Assembly (NCBI GenBank): GCA_951813285.1
Contig: OX638355.1
Location: 4,838,437-4,902,436, forward strand
Source: Terriglobia bacterium
GTDB lineage: Bacteria > Acidobacteriota > Terriglobia > Versatilivoradales > Versatilivoraceae
DNA length: 64,000 nt
Direction: 5' to 3'
Position numbers and translations under genes: made by a program. The notes under the pieces are model-generated. The model ran no database searches. It was not told the origin of the DNA and saw nothing but the letters and a program-made list of their open reading frames with translations. Positions 43,157 to 51,616 of this stretch are shown in pieces (position 1 is the first letter of the stretch; every line of letters begins with the position of its first letter).

Positions 43157-45472
43157 CTACCAGGCCAGGCGGAGGCCGCTGGTGATCATCCGGGGGGGGC
43201 CGATGCCCAACACCGAGGTGTTCGAGACCGGAAAGCGGCGGTTGAGAAGGTTCTCCACGGCAAGGGTCAGAAACAGGTTGCGGTGCACCCGCTTGGAGAC
43301 CTGCAGGTCCAGCAGAGTGGTGTTGGCCAGCGGCCGGAGGTTGCGGTCGTCGTCAAACTGCAGCCCCACGAAACGGGCCATCAGGAAGGCGTTGAGGACT
43401 CCGGGGCGGGCGTAGTTCAGCGAGGCCGTGAGCCGGTGGCGGGGCACCTGAGGCAACCGGTTCGACTCCACCCCGGGGTTCTCCGGAAAACGGCCAAAGG
43501 TGGAATCGGCCAGCAGGTAGCCTCCTCGCAGCCTCCAGTCCCGGTTCAGCCGCAGCGTCAGATCCGCGTCCAGGCCCCGGGCGTTGACGCGGCCCACGTT
43601 CTGCCGCTGACGGGTGATCAGCGCGGGGGTGGTCCCCACGGTGATGTTGGAAATGGCCTGGCTCAGGCCGTTCCAGTAGGCCGTCAGCCGCCCTCTGACC
43701 CGGGGTCCGCCGTACCAGTCCACACCGGCCTCGGCGCCCCTGAGTGTTTCCGGGCGCAGATTTTCGTTGGCCAGGGTCACCACGTTGCCCACTCGAAATC
43801 CGCGGTAGAGCTCGTTGAGGGTGGGCGCCCGGAAGCTGCGGTAGACGGCTCCCCTGAAGGTGAGGGCCTCGCTGGCGTGATAGGAGACCCCGCCCCTGGG
43901 ACTGAGCATGCCGCCCCCGCGCCGGGGAAACTCGAGGACGGTTGAGGCTCCGGACGGCAGCGGGACCTGATCGCGGGCGGCATCGTGGTTGAACCAGCCG
44001 TCCAGCCGGGCGCCGAGCTGCAGCTGCCAGCGGGACCCCAGCGCCACCAGGTCCTGGAAGTAGACCCCGCCCAGTTGCTGATGGCCACCCAGCACCTGAA
44101 ACTGAGCCGGCATCCCCGAGCGGTAGCCGGTCTCCCGGCTGTGGCCCCTCACCCATTGCCAATCCACTCCGGAAGTCATCAGGTGGCGCTGTCCCAGCAA
44201 GCCCGTCCATTGCAGGGAACCGCCGGCGCTGCGGGCCGGCACGTGCTGCTCGCGGGTCAGGAACTCCAAGCGCCGGTGGGAAGGAACGGCGGTAAAGCTG
44301 CTGTCGAAGGTCTGGGTCAGGCCGTAGGCGCTGAGCTGCCACTCCCTCCCCCGGTCGTCTTTCCGCCGGTAGAGACCCCGAACCCGGGTCACATCGGTGG
44401 CGTTCTCCCTCAGCGGGGTTCCGTTTCCCCGATCTTCGCCGAAGTGCTCCAACCGCAGCGTCGCCTGGGCTCCTCGGTCCGGCTGGTAGAACGCCGCCGC
44501 CCGGACCGAGTAGGCGCGGGAGTTGGCCGGCAGGTCCACCGGGCCGCGATCCTCGGGAGCCACCACCTGATATCCGCCGGTGCGAAAGAAAGAGCCGGAA
44601 ACCAGACCGCTCCAGCGTTCTCCTCCAACCGAGCCCAGCAGGTCGGCCCGGGCCGTGCCCAGAGAGCCGCCCCGGAGGTCCAGCTCGAACCGCGGGAACC
44701 GGGGCGCCTTGGAAAAGGCCTGAATCACGCCCCCCAGAGCCGAGCTCCCGTAAAGGCTGGAGCTGCCCCCGGGGACCACCTCGATGCGCTCCAGGCTGCT
44801 CTTGTCCAGTTGGCTCCAATAGACCCAACCTCCGAAGGGATCGTTGAGCGGCGTCCCGTCCCACAACACCAGCGTGCGGCTGACGCCGCTGGGTCCGATC
44901 CCCCGCAGGGACACCCCCTGGCTGGTGGGATGGGCCACCAGGCTGCTGCTGCGCCGAAAGAGGCTGAAAGACGGAATCCGGCGCAAGGCGTCGTCGACGG
45001 TGATTGCCGGGGATTGACCCAACTCCGGTTCCCCCAGCACCGTGACGGCCGAGGGAATGTTTCTCAAGGTGCGCGGGGTGCGGGTGGCGGTGACCGTCAG
45101 CGACTGCTCCACCCGCCGGGGAACCAGTGTGTAAGCGGTCTTCCAGTCGACGAGGGGTTGAACCAGGTCTTCGAAGTCCGGATGACTCAGCCTTAGAGTC
45201 CGGGCCTCCGGGGGGACCGTCTCGAACTGGAAGCCGCCTTGGGGGCCGGTGGCGGTCTGCGCCAGCACACGCCCCTGCGGCGAAACCAGCATTACCCGGA
45301 CTCCGACAATGGACCTGAGGTCGGAATCCACTACCTGGGCGCGCAGCGGCGGTGGGGCGTCTGCTTCCCTGCCGGAACCGCCTTGGCTTTCGGCCAGGGC
45401 GCCGGACGGGAAAGAGAGAGAAACCAGGAGCAGGGCTGCGGCGAGGCTGCGGAAGGTGGACAATGGAGGCAA
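43157..45472 (-). CDS. TonB-dependent receptor
   Basis: The 771-residue protein has a signal peptide (LAAALLLVSLSFPSGALA), a carboxypeptidase-regulatory-like beta domain (residues 45-110), a plug (TRTPRTLRNIPSAVTVLGEP, GVSLRGIGPSGVSRTLVLWD, ERIEVVPGGSSSLYGSSALG) and a barrel ending in SGLRLAW. It uses a TTG start. BtuB/FecA-like receptors import chelated metals, cobalamin or glycans using TonB energy. No periplasmic partner or regulatory gene is adjacent, so the ligand is unknown. The SusC-type N-terminal domain alone does not establish a glycan substrate. Confidence 0.93.
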   Translation of the reverse strand: MPPLSTFRSLAAALLLVSLSFPSGALAESQGGSGREADAPPPLRAQVVDSDLRSIVGVRVMLVSPQGRVLAQTATGPQGGFQFETVPPEARTLRLSHPDFEDLVQPLVDWKTAYTLVPRRVEQSLTVTATRTPRTLRNIPSAVTVLGEPELGQSPAITVDDALRRIPSFSLFRRSSSLVAHPTSQGVSLRGIGPSGVSRTLVLWDGTPLNDPFGGWVYWSQLDKSSLERIEVVPGGSSSLYGSSALGGVIQAFSKAPRFPRFELDLRGGSLGTARADLLGSVGGERWSGLVSGSFFRTGGYQVVAPEDRGPVDLPANSRAYSVRAAAFYQPDRGAQATLRLEHFGEDRGNGTPLRENATDVTRVRGLYRRKDDRGREWQLSAYGLTQTFDSSFTAVPSHRRLEFLTREQHVPARSAGGSLQWTGLLGQRHLMTSGVDWQWVRGHSRETGYRSGMPAQFQVLGGHQQLGGVYFQDLVALGSRWQLQLGARLDGWFNHDAARDQVPLPSGASTVLEFPRRGGGMLSPRGGVSYHASEALTFRGAVYRSFRAPTLNELYRGFRVGNVVTLANENLRPETLRGAEAGVDWYGGPRVRGRLTAYWNGLSQAISNITVGTTPALITRQRQNVGRVNARGLDADLTLRLNRDWRLRGGYLLADSTFGRFPENPGVESNRLPQVPRHRLTASLNYARPGVLNAFLMARFVGLQFDDDRNLRPLANTTLLDLQVSKRVHRNLFLTLAVENLLNRRFPVSNTSVLGIGPPRMITSGLRLAW

Positions 45473-45546
45473 CCGTTACGGTCTTGCCGGGATGACCGGC
45501 TCCCCGGGGCGGGTGGCCGCCCAGGCGGGACGGCGAGGGGACAGCC

Positions 45547-45792
45547 TTATTTCAATGAGGACAACTGCTCGTTGATGGCGGCCAGAGAAGTTCCCAGCAG
45601 ATCCTTGTATCGGTCGTTGGCAGTGGTGTGCATTTCATTCAGGATGCGTGTCCTGGCCAACAGGAGGGAGCGGCGTTCTCGCGAGATTTCTCCGGCGGCG
45701 GTTCCATTGGCTGCCTTGCCCTTCCGGAATCCGTCCCTGGCCTCTTCCATCTGCGCCTCAACCGCCTTGCTCTCCCATCCTCTAGCCATCAT
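45547..45792 (-). CDS. Small helical protein of unknown function
   Basis: An 81-residue protein from the ATG at 45792, chosen because TGAGGA precedes it and it starts 6 bases after the neighbouring stop. It is strongly charged and helical (SKAVEAQMEEARDGFRKGKA, ISRERRSLLLARTRILNEMH), with no signal peptide. It probably forms an operon with the exported 130-residue protein upstream. No family is recognised. Confidence 0.65.
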   Translation of the reverse strand: MMARGWESKAVEAQMEEARDGFRKGKAANGTAAGEISRERRSLLLARTRILNEMHTTANDRYKDLLGTSLAAINEQLSSLK

Positions 45793-45797
45793 TTTCC

Positions 45798-46190
45798 TCA
45801 GTAGCCGAACGACCCCTGGATTCCCGACCATGCCACACCGGTGGCTACCTCATGCAGAGCCGGAAATTTCTCTTTCAGCGCCGCACTGTCGATTTCCCGG
45901 GCCAAAAGGACGCCCTTGTCGTCACGCACCGTATATTTCGGAGAGCGGACTCCTCCATACACGCTGATCCGATGGCGACGTGTCCGCAGAACCAGAATCA
46001 GCCGGCTCTCATCGGCCCCGGGGCCGGGTTGGGCTACAGCCGTCTTGGAAGGACTCTTGGCGTCGGAAGAGACCGGCGGCGCCTCGGTTCCGGTGGATTC
46101 GGCCGGAGGGGCCGGTTCCGAGGCCGACACGGCCACCATCAGGAGCGGCAACCCCAGCAGAAGTAGCATCTTCTTTGCTTTCATCATCAT
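45798..46190 (-). CDS. Exported protein of unknown function
   Basis: A 130-residue protein. MMMKAKKMLLLLGLPLLMVAVSA is a signal peptide, followed by a Pro/Ser/Thr-rich linker and a compact domain (LILVLRTRRHRISVYGGVRS, YTVRDDKGVLLAREIDSAA) with beta-strand character. No family is recognised. A TATAAT on the minus strand at 46242-46237 may be the -10 of its promoter, without a convincing -35. Confidence 0.7.
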   Translation of the reverse strand: MMMKAKKMLLLLGLPLLMVAVSASEPAPPAESTGTEAPPVSSDAKSPSKTAVAQPGPGADESRLILVLRTRRHRISVYGGVRSPKYTVRDDKGVLLAREIDSAALKEKFPALHEVATGVAWSGIQGSFGY

Positions 46191-46304
46191 ATTGACCTCT
46201 TTCGTTGATCAAATCCGGTCGGTGTCCCTAGGGTCCATTATAGCGCAGCCGCTTCCGGGCAATGTGATAATGTTCTACCCAATTGGCGGAGACAGGGACA
46301 GGCC

Positions 46305-47078
46305 ATGCGCGACTATCTGGCGGTTGCCGTGGAAGCGGCCAGGCTGGGCGGAGACATCCTGCGGGAACATTACCGGCGGGTGAAGACGGTGGAGTTCAAG
46401 GGCGAAGCCGACCTGGTCACCGAAGTCGACAGGCAATCGGAAAAGGAGATCGTCGATCTGCTCGCCTCCCGTTTCCCCCACCACTCCATCCTGGCCGAGG
46501 AGGGCACCGCCACCGAGAAGAGCTCGGAGTTCAAGTGGGTCGTCGACCCGCTGGACGGCACCACCAACTACGCCCACGGATACCCGGTCTTCTGCACTTC
46601 GGTAGCCCTGGAGCAGAACGAAGACATCCTGGTGGCCGCCGTCTATCAACCCATGACCGACGAATTGTTCGTGGCCGAACGGGGCGGCGGAGCCTTTCGA
46701 AACGGGAGGAGGATCGAAGTCTCCCGGGTACCCGAGCTGAAGCTGTCCCTGCTGGCTACCGGGTTTCCACCCCAGGTGCGGCAGAGCCCGGAGCAGGCCC
46801 TGAGGCATTTTTCCGCCTTCGTGAGTCGAGCCCAGTCCATCCGGCGGGACGGCTCGGCGGCCCTCAACCTGTGTTGCGTGGCCTCGGGGCTGTTCGACGG
46901 GTTTTGGGAAGTCCATCTGAAGCCCTGGGACACGGCCGCCGGCCTCCTGGTGGTCCGGGAAGCCGGCGGCCTGGTGAGCCGGTTCAGCGGCCGGGACTAT
47001 TCCATCTACCAACCGCAGACGCTGGCCACCAACGGCCTGATTCATGAAGAGATGCAGCAGGTGCTGGGGGAGCCATGA
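46305..47078 (+). CDS. Inositol monophosphatase family protein
   Basis: 257 residues with the family's metal-binding motifs: AEEGTATEKS (Glu), WVVDPLDGTTNYAHGYPVFC (the DPLDGTTN signature) and WDTAAGLLVVREAGG (distal Asp). These Mg-dependent phosphatases act on myo-inositol-1-phosphate, and some bacterial members also act on NADP or fructose-1,6-bisphosphate or support rRNA processing (SuhB). The stop overlaps the next start by 4 bases, so it is translationally coupled to a membrane protein. Confidence 0.95.
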   Translation: MRDYLAVAVEAARLGGDILREHYRRVKTVEFKGEADLVTEVDRQSEKEIVDLLASRFPHHSILAEEGTATEKSSEFKWVVDPLDGTTNYAHGYPVFCTSVALEQNEDILVAAVYQPMTDELFVAERGGGAFRNGRRIEVSRVPELKLSLLATGFPPQVRQSPEQALRHFSAFVSRAQSIRRDGSAALNLCCVASGLFDGFWEVHLKPWDTAAGLLVVREAGGLVSRFSGRDYSIYQPQTLATNGLIHEEMQQVLGEP

Positions 47079-48136
47079 TCAGATGGACCCGCCGGCTGGG
47101 CCTCGCCGCCGCCATCACCCTGCTGGCCGCACCTCCATCCAGGGCCCACACCACCGGAGTCAGCTACTCCGACATCCGGGTCGAGGGACGGACGGCTGAA
47201 CTGCGGCTACGGATCAACCTGCGGGACCTGGACTTCGTGGACCAACTGGACCTCGACCGAGATCGCCTCATCTCCCAGGAAGAGGTCAGCCGGGCGCTTC
47301 CCGGCCATCTTCCACGCCTGATGGACAACTATCGGATCGGGTCCGCCGAAGACGAGGGCCGCGCCGAGCTGGTCTACTGGCGCCAGGGACCCGGTCCGGG
47401 CGAACTGGAATGCCGGGTCCAATACCGCTTCGGGGACGAGATCCAGCGCTTGCAATTTACGGTGACCCTGCCGAGCCTCACCGACTCCGGCCACTGGAAC
47501 CTGGCCAGGGTGCTCCATCCCGGAGGTCTGGCCGATCTCAACTTCAACCTGGAGAACCCCACCGCCAGCCTGGAGGTAGGCCGGGGATGGAGGCTGCGGG
47601 CCGGCAGGATGGTGGGGGGGCTGGCCTTGGGCGCCAGGCAGGCGGCCACCTCTCTCCTTCCCATCGGGTTCGTACTGGGGTTGCTGTTGACGGTCCCCGG
47701 CCCGGACGGCGCCGTCCGGGTGGCTGGAGCCTTCCTGGCCGCTCAGGGACTGATGGTCCTGTTGGCTGTCCTGGTACCGATTCGGCTCCCCGCATCCTTT
47801 CTGGCATCGGCCACCGCTCTCAGTCTGGCCTACATCGCGGCCGAAAACCTGCTGGTGAAGGAGACCGCCAACCGCTGGGCCATCGGCTGCTGCTTCGGAC
47901 TGCTGTTCGGGGTCGACCTGGCCTCGGGACTGCTTGCCGGTGTATCCCAGTTTTCAGCCTGGGGGTTCATGGGCTGGATCCTGGGGCTTACCTGCGCCCT
48001 GGCCCTGGCGGCGGCGCTGATTTTCCTGCTCAACCGAGCCTGCCGGACGCGGTCCTGGCACCCGTGGTATGTGCGGCTGGCCTCGGGGCTGCTGCTGGGG
48101 GCGGGCCTGGCCGGCTTCTTCCTCCGGGTGCTCTGA
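47075..48136 (+). CDS. HupE/UreJ-like membrane protein with exported N-terminal domain
   Basis: A 353-residue protein. A signal peptide (LGLAAAITLLAAPPSRAHT) precedes an exported beta-rich domain of about 150 residues containing DLDRDRLISQEEVS, an EF-hand-like loop. The C-terminal half has six hydrophobic segments with LAYIAAENLL and GFVLGLLLTVPGPDG. The overall plan matches the large-extracytoplasmic-domain variants of the HupE/UreJ family, some of which move nickel. The histidine-rich motif of metal-transporting HupE is not obvious, so transport of nickel is only a possibility. It is coupled to the phosphatase gene. Confidence 0.75.
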   Translation: MIRWTRRLGLAAAITLLAAPPSRAHTTGVSYSDIRVEGRTAELRLRINLRDLDFVDQLDLDRDRLISQEEVSRALPGHLPRLMDNYRIGSAEDEGRAELVYWRQGPGPGELECRVQYRFGDEIQRLQFTVTLPSLTDSGHWNLARVLHPGGLADLNFNLENPTASLEVGRGWRLRAGRMVGGLALGARQAATSLLPIGFVLGLLLTVPGPDGAVRVAGAFLAAQGLMVLLAVLVPIRLPASFLASATALSLAYIAAENLLVKETANRWAIGCCFGLLFGVDLASGLLAGVSQFSAWGFMGWILGLTCALALAAALIFLLNRACRTRSWHPWYVRLASGLLLGAGLAGFFLRVL

Positions 48137-48236
48137 ACCCCGTTGGAGAACGGAAGGTCCGACCACCGACTTCAACGGCAATGGCATCCCGGGAGCGCAC
48201 TCATCTCCCGCAACACTGAACTGGAGGTTGTTTCCC

Positions 48237-49292
48237 ATGAACACTCTTCGCTTGGCTTCGCGGCCGCCCATCGCCGCTTTCTGTTCCAGGCACCCTCGCC
48301 CGGGGGCCTGGAGACTCCTGATCCCCCTTGCCTTCGGGCTGCAACTGGCCTGCTCGGGCCGCGGAGGGCCGGAAGAGAAAACCACCGACTCTTCCCAGCC
48401 TGGACAGGGCGGAGTGGTCCTGAAACAGGGCGACCGGCAGGTCGACATCCTGGTCGACGGCAAGCCCTTCACCTCCTACCATTTCCAGGGCTACAACAAG
48501 CCCATCTTCTTCCCGCTGCGCTCGGCCACGGGGACGGTGGTCACGCGGGGCTTTCCCATGATCGAGGATATTCCCGGAGAGAGCCGGGACCACCGCCACC
48601 ACACCGGCGTCTGGTTCACCCACGGAGACGTCAACGGCGTGGATTTCTGGAGTGAGACGCCGGAATGCGGAACCATCCGGCACCAGGAATTCGAGCGGGT
48701 CGAGAGCGGGGCGGAGGTGGGCGTGCTCAGGTCCCGCAATCACTGGCTGACCCGCGAGGGAAAGCTGGTGCTCACCGAGACCCGGGAGGTCCGGATCTAC
48801 AACCGGCCCGAATCTCGGGTCATGGACCTGGAGGTGCAGCTCACCGCTGCCGGCGGACCGGTGAAGTTCGGCGACACCAAGGAGGGATCCTTCGGCATGC
48901 GGCTGGCCCAGCCCTTCACCGAGAAGGCAGGGCTGCTGATCCGGAATTCAGAGGGCGCCCGGGGCGAGGCCGGATGCTGGGGCAAGCCGGCCCGCTGGGT
49001 GGACTACACCACCCAGGTGGGTTCGGAGACCCTGGGCGTGGCCATTCTCGACCATCCCGGCAGCTTTCGCCATCCCACCCACTGGCATGCCCGGGGCTAC
49101 GCCCTGTTTGCCGCCAACCCCTTCGGACTGCACGATTTCTACGACGACGAGACCAGGGACGGCAGCCACCTTCTGCCCGAGGGAGAGACCCTGCGCTTCC
49201 ACTACCGGGTCTATATCCACTCCGGAGACGCCGACCAGGCGGGAGTGGAGCAGGAGTTCCAGGCTTTTGCCGGAGGAGCGGGTGAGGAGTAG
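48237..49292 (+). CDS. DUF6807 (PmoA-like) lipoprotein
   Basis: I start at the ATG at 48237 (GGAGG 9 bases upstream), giving 351 residues with a lipobox (LLIPLAFGLQLACSGRGG). The domain reads SYHFQGYNKPIFFPLRSATG, DHRHHTGVWFTHGDVNGVDF and FGMRLAQPFTEKAG, matching the DUF6807 family that was once mislabelled methane oxygenase PmoA. Conserved histidine-rich DHRHHTGVW suggests a metal or carbohydrate site; relatives occur in sugar-degradation clusters of Planctomycetes and Acidobacteria. No methane monooxygenase relation is implied. Confidence 0.88.
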   Translation: MNTLRLASRPPIAAFCSRHPRPGAWRLLIPLAFGLQLACSGRGGPEEKTTDSSQPGQGGVVLKQGDRQVDILVDGKPFTSYHFQGYNKPIFFPLRSATGTVVTRGFPMIEDIPGESRDHRHHTGVWFTHGDVNGVDFWSETPECGTIRHQEFERVESGAEVGVLRSRNHWLTREGKLVLTETREVRIYNRPESRVMDLEVQLTAAGGPVKFGDTKEGSFGMRLAQPFTEKAGLLIRNSEGARGEAGCWGKPARWVDYTTQVGSETLGVAILDHPGSFRHPTHWHARGYALFAANPFGLHDFYDDETRDGSHLLPEGETLRFHYRVYIHSGDADQAGVEQEFQAFAGGAGEE

Positions 49293-49508
49293 GCTCGCGG
49301 CGGGCACGGGGAACGGTGCAAGGGCGTGCACCCGCCACCGCATCGGCCTTCGCCTGGCGGCCCGCCTTGTGCGACTCCTCCACCGCAACCGACGCGTTCC
49401 GGCGTTTACCGCTGCGGCGCACAAGATCTCGCCTGGAAACTGACCTTGTGCGAACCCCCCACCGCATCAGCCTTCGCCTGCGGCTCGGCAGTTGTGCAAG
49501 CCGAACAT
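49293..49508. other. Inverted modules related to family D
   Basis: No gene is seen. GCATCGGCCTTCGCCTG, GCGCACAAGATCTCGCCTGG and ACCTTGTGCGAACCCCCCAC repeat, in reverse order, modules seen at 17.75-17.95 kb. Confidence 0.6.
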
Positions 49509-49793
49509 GGTGGTGCTCTCCCTGTAGGGGAGTGCCATGAACCACGGGCTGATTGCAGGAACAAGGATGCGGGCGGCACGCCCGCGCTCCCGGGGGGGCA
49601 TCGTCCACACATTAAACCGCAAACATGGTTTACATCCTGCCCGGGAATCGGGCAAGAAGCCATGTGCAAGCCTCAAGTATCACTCCCCCCTTGAGGGGGA
49701 GTCGGCAAGGGCGAAGCCCGCAGTCGAGCCGGAGGGGGGCCAACGCGGCGTTCCGCAAGTGAGAACCAGCGTTGCGTCGGGAGAGTAGGGGAC
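49509..49793 (+). repeat. Family D element, copy 2 (5' truncated)
   Basis: It lacks the GTTGTTGAATTAC hairpin but otherwise carries CTCTCCCTGTAGGGGAG, GGCGGCACGCCCGCGCTCCC, CCGCAAACATGGTTTACATC, GCCCGGGAATCGGGC, ACTCCCCCCTTGAGGGGGAG and the CCAACGCGGCGTTCCGCAAG end. Confidence 0.85.
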
Positions 49794-50136
49794 GTTGTTG
49801 AATTACTGGAATAACGTTGATCGGCCGCTCCCGAATTGCTTTTGTTCAACAACATCCCCAGTGGTGCTCTCCCTGTAGGGGAGTGCCATGGACCACGGGC
49901 TGATTGCAGGAATAAGGATGCGGGCGGGACGCCCGCGCTCCCGGGGGGGCATTGTCCACACATTAAACCGCAAACATGGTTTACATCCTGCCCGGGAATC
50001 GGGCAAGAGGCCTGGTGCAAGCCTCAAGTATCACTCCCCCCTTGAGGGGGAGTCGGAGAGGCAAGGGCGAAGCCCGCAGTCGAGCCGGAGGGGGGCCAAC
50101 GCGGCGTTCCGCAAGTGAGAACCAGCGTTGCGTCGG
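49794..50136 (+). repeat. Family D element, copy 3 (full length, 343 bp)
   Basis: Starts GTTGTTGAATTACTGGAATA and ends AACCAGCGTTGCGTCGG. It directly abuts copy 2 and is nearly identical to copy 4. The first 9 bases and TTCAACAAC 50 bases on are perfect inverse complements. Confidence 0.9.
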
Positions 50137-50316
50137 TGGTGCAGGGCGCCGGCCCGCGGTCGAACCGAGCGGCGAAGCCGCGTCAGCACTTAGCCGTGGG
50201 CGTAAGCCAGGCGCGGGCCGGGCTATGCCCGGCACGGGCCATTGGAAAGCGTCGCGAAAGAGTCGAGCCGCGTAGGCGGCGGCAGCACGCAGCCCCCCGG
50301 AGTGGGAGTAGGGGAC
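50137..50316. repeat. Family C-type hairpin spacer between family D copies
   Basis: Contains GAGCGGCGAAGCCGCGTCAG, CACTTAGCCGTGGGCG and GAGCCGCGTAGGCGGCGGCA, all family C modules, and a GCGCGGGCCGGGCTATGCCC palindrome-rich stretch. It separates copies 3 and 4. Confidence 0.75.
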
Positions 50317-50658
50317 GTTGTTGAATTACTGGAATAACGTTGATCGGCCGCTCCCGAATTGCTTTTGTTCAACAACATCCCCAGTGGTGCTCTCCCTGTA
50401 GGGGAGTGCCATGAACCGTGGGCTGATTGCAGGAATAAGGATGCGGGCGGGACGCCCGCGCTCCCGGGGGGGCATTGTCCACACCTTAAACCGCAAACAT
50501 GGTTTACATCCTGCCCGGGAATCGGGCGAGGCGCTTCTTGCAAGCCTCAAGTATCACTCCCCCCTTGAGGGGGAGTCGGCGAGGCAAGGGCGAAGCCCGC
50601 AGTCGAGCCGGAGGGGGGCCAACGCGGCGTTCCGCAAGTGAGAGCCAGCGTTGCGTCG
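50317..50658 (+). repeat. Family D element, copy 4 (full length, 342 bp)
   Basis: The same start, internal hairpins and end as copy 3, with a few substitutions (for example ATGAACCGTGGGCTGATT in place of ATGGACCACGGGCTGATT). Confidence 0.9.
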
Positions 50659-50763
50659 ATGGTGCAGGGCGCCGGCCCGCGGTCGAGCCGAGCGGCGAAG
50701 CCGCGTCAGCACTTAGCCGTGGGCGTCTGCCCGTCAACGCCTCGGCGACAGGCCGAGCCGTCC
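50659..50763. repeat. Family C-type hairpin fragment after copy 4
   Basis: Begins as at 50137 (GGTGCAGGGCGCCGGCCCGC) and carries GAGCGGCGAAGCCGCGTCAG, so the D plus C unit is tandemly duplicated. It ends just after the CPBP protease gene boundary region. Confidence 0.7.
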
Positions 50764-50766
50764 CCC

Positions 50767-51552
50767 TCACCCCTCCAGCGCCAAGCCGATCAGGCTCAGC
50801 AGGCACAGGGTGGTGTTGTAGGCCAGGTGCAGCAGGAAGGCCGGAAGGAGAGCTCCGGTCAGAGCCCGCACCAGCGACAACGCCAGACCGACCAGCAGGA
50901 TCAGGCTGACGGCCATCCAGCTTCCCCAGAGCTGGGTGACGTGCAGAGAGGTGAACATCAGCGCCGTCAGCAGCACCGCGGCCACCGGCCCCCACCGCCG
51001 CTCCAGCACCGGAAAGATGAATCCGCGAAAGACCACCTCTTCCACCAGGGGAGCCACCGCAATGGCCGTCACACCCAGGAACACGGCGGTTTGGGCGTGG
51101 CGCAGCAGCCCGGAGACGGGAAGATCCTCGATGCCGGGGATGCGGCTGGAGAGGGCTCCCATGACCAGGGCCAGCAAGGCTCCCAACACCAGAAAGAGGC
51201 CGGGGGGGACCGCCGTCGGCCCCCTCCATTTGAGGGAGGACCAGAACGGGGACCGGTATCTCACGGTGACGGTGCGGTAGATGAAAAACAGCACCAGCCC
51301 GTTCAGCAGGTTGGTCATCAGGATCTGAGCCATGCCCAGATAGACCGGGTCGGCGGTCAGGGCCGGCAGCCCCAGATAGCGGGTGAGCAGGGACCCGGCG
51401 GCCTGGGCGGCCAGCATCAGCACAATCAGGCCCAGGCAAAAGCAACCTGCCAACTCCAGCAGGTCGCGTCCGTTCCACACCGGAAAGGGGTTCCGGATCT
51501 CGGCAGGCGAGCCCGGGGTGGTGAAGGGATCCTTGGAAACGGTGTCGGCCAT
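50767..51552 (-). CDS. CPBP-family intramembrane metalloprotease (CAAX/Rce1-like)
   Basis: A 261-residue polytopic protein with about 6-8 hydrophobic segments. Motif 1 of the family is present as LVEEVVFRGFIFPVL (EExxxR), followed by ALMFTSLHVTQ with the histidine of motif 3 and a distal LLHLAYN with the last His/Asn. These metal-binding glutamates and histidines are the catalytic residues of ABI/CPBP proteases. Roles range from bacteriocin immunity to membrane-protein maturation. It starts 65 bases upstream of the deoxyhypusine-synthase-like stop and is probably cotranscribed with it. Confidence 0.9.
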   Translation of the reverse strand: MADTVSKDPFTTPGSPAEIRNPFPVWNGRDLLELAGCFCLGLIVLMLAAQAAGSLLTRYLGLPALTADPVYLGMAQILMTNLLNGLVLFFIYRTVTVRYRSPFWSSLKWRGPTAVPPGLFLVLGALLALVMGALSSRIPGIEDLPVSGLLRHAQTAVFLGVTAIAVAPLVEEVVFRGFIFPVLERRWGPVAAVLLTALMFTSLHVTQLWGSWMAVSLILLVGLALSLVRALTGALLPAFLLHLAYNTTLCLLSLIGLALEG

Positions 51553-51616
51553 AAGGCAGGAACCGGTCAGGAGGGCGCACCCAATGGCACCCGGCGAAAA
51601 CCCGGCCGGGAAAGAC

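Noticed and set aside
46243-46270. Bidirectional promoter between the 130-residue protein and the inositol phosphatase gene
   Set aside because: Only -10-like hexamers are present on either strand and no -35 at proper spacing was found.
49836-50045. A 69-residue open frame repeated at 42742, 49836 and 50359
   Set aside because: It is identical because it is translated from the family D repeat itself; it has no plausible ribosome site or domain and crosses hairpins.
49509-50763. Array of repeats considered as a CRISPR
   Set aside because: Units are about 340-520 bp with no short unique spacers and no cas genes.
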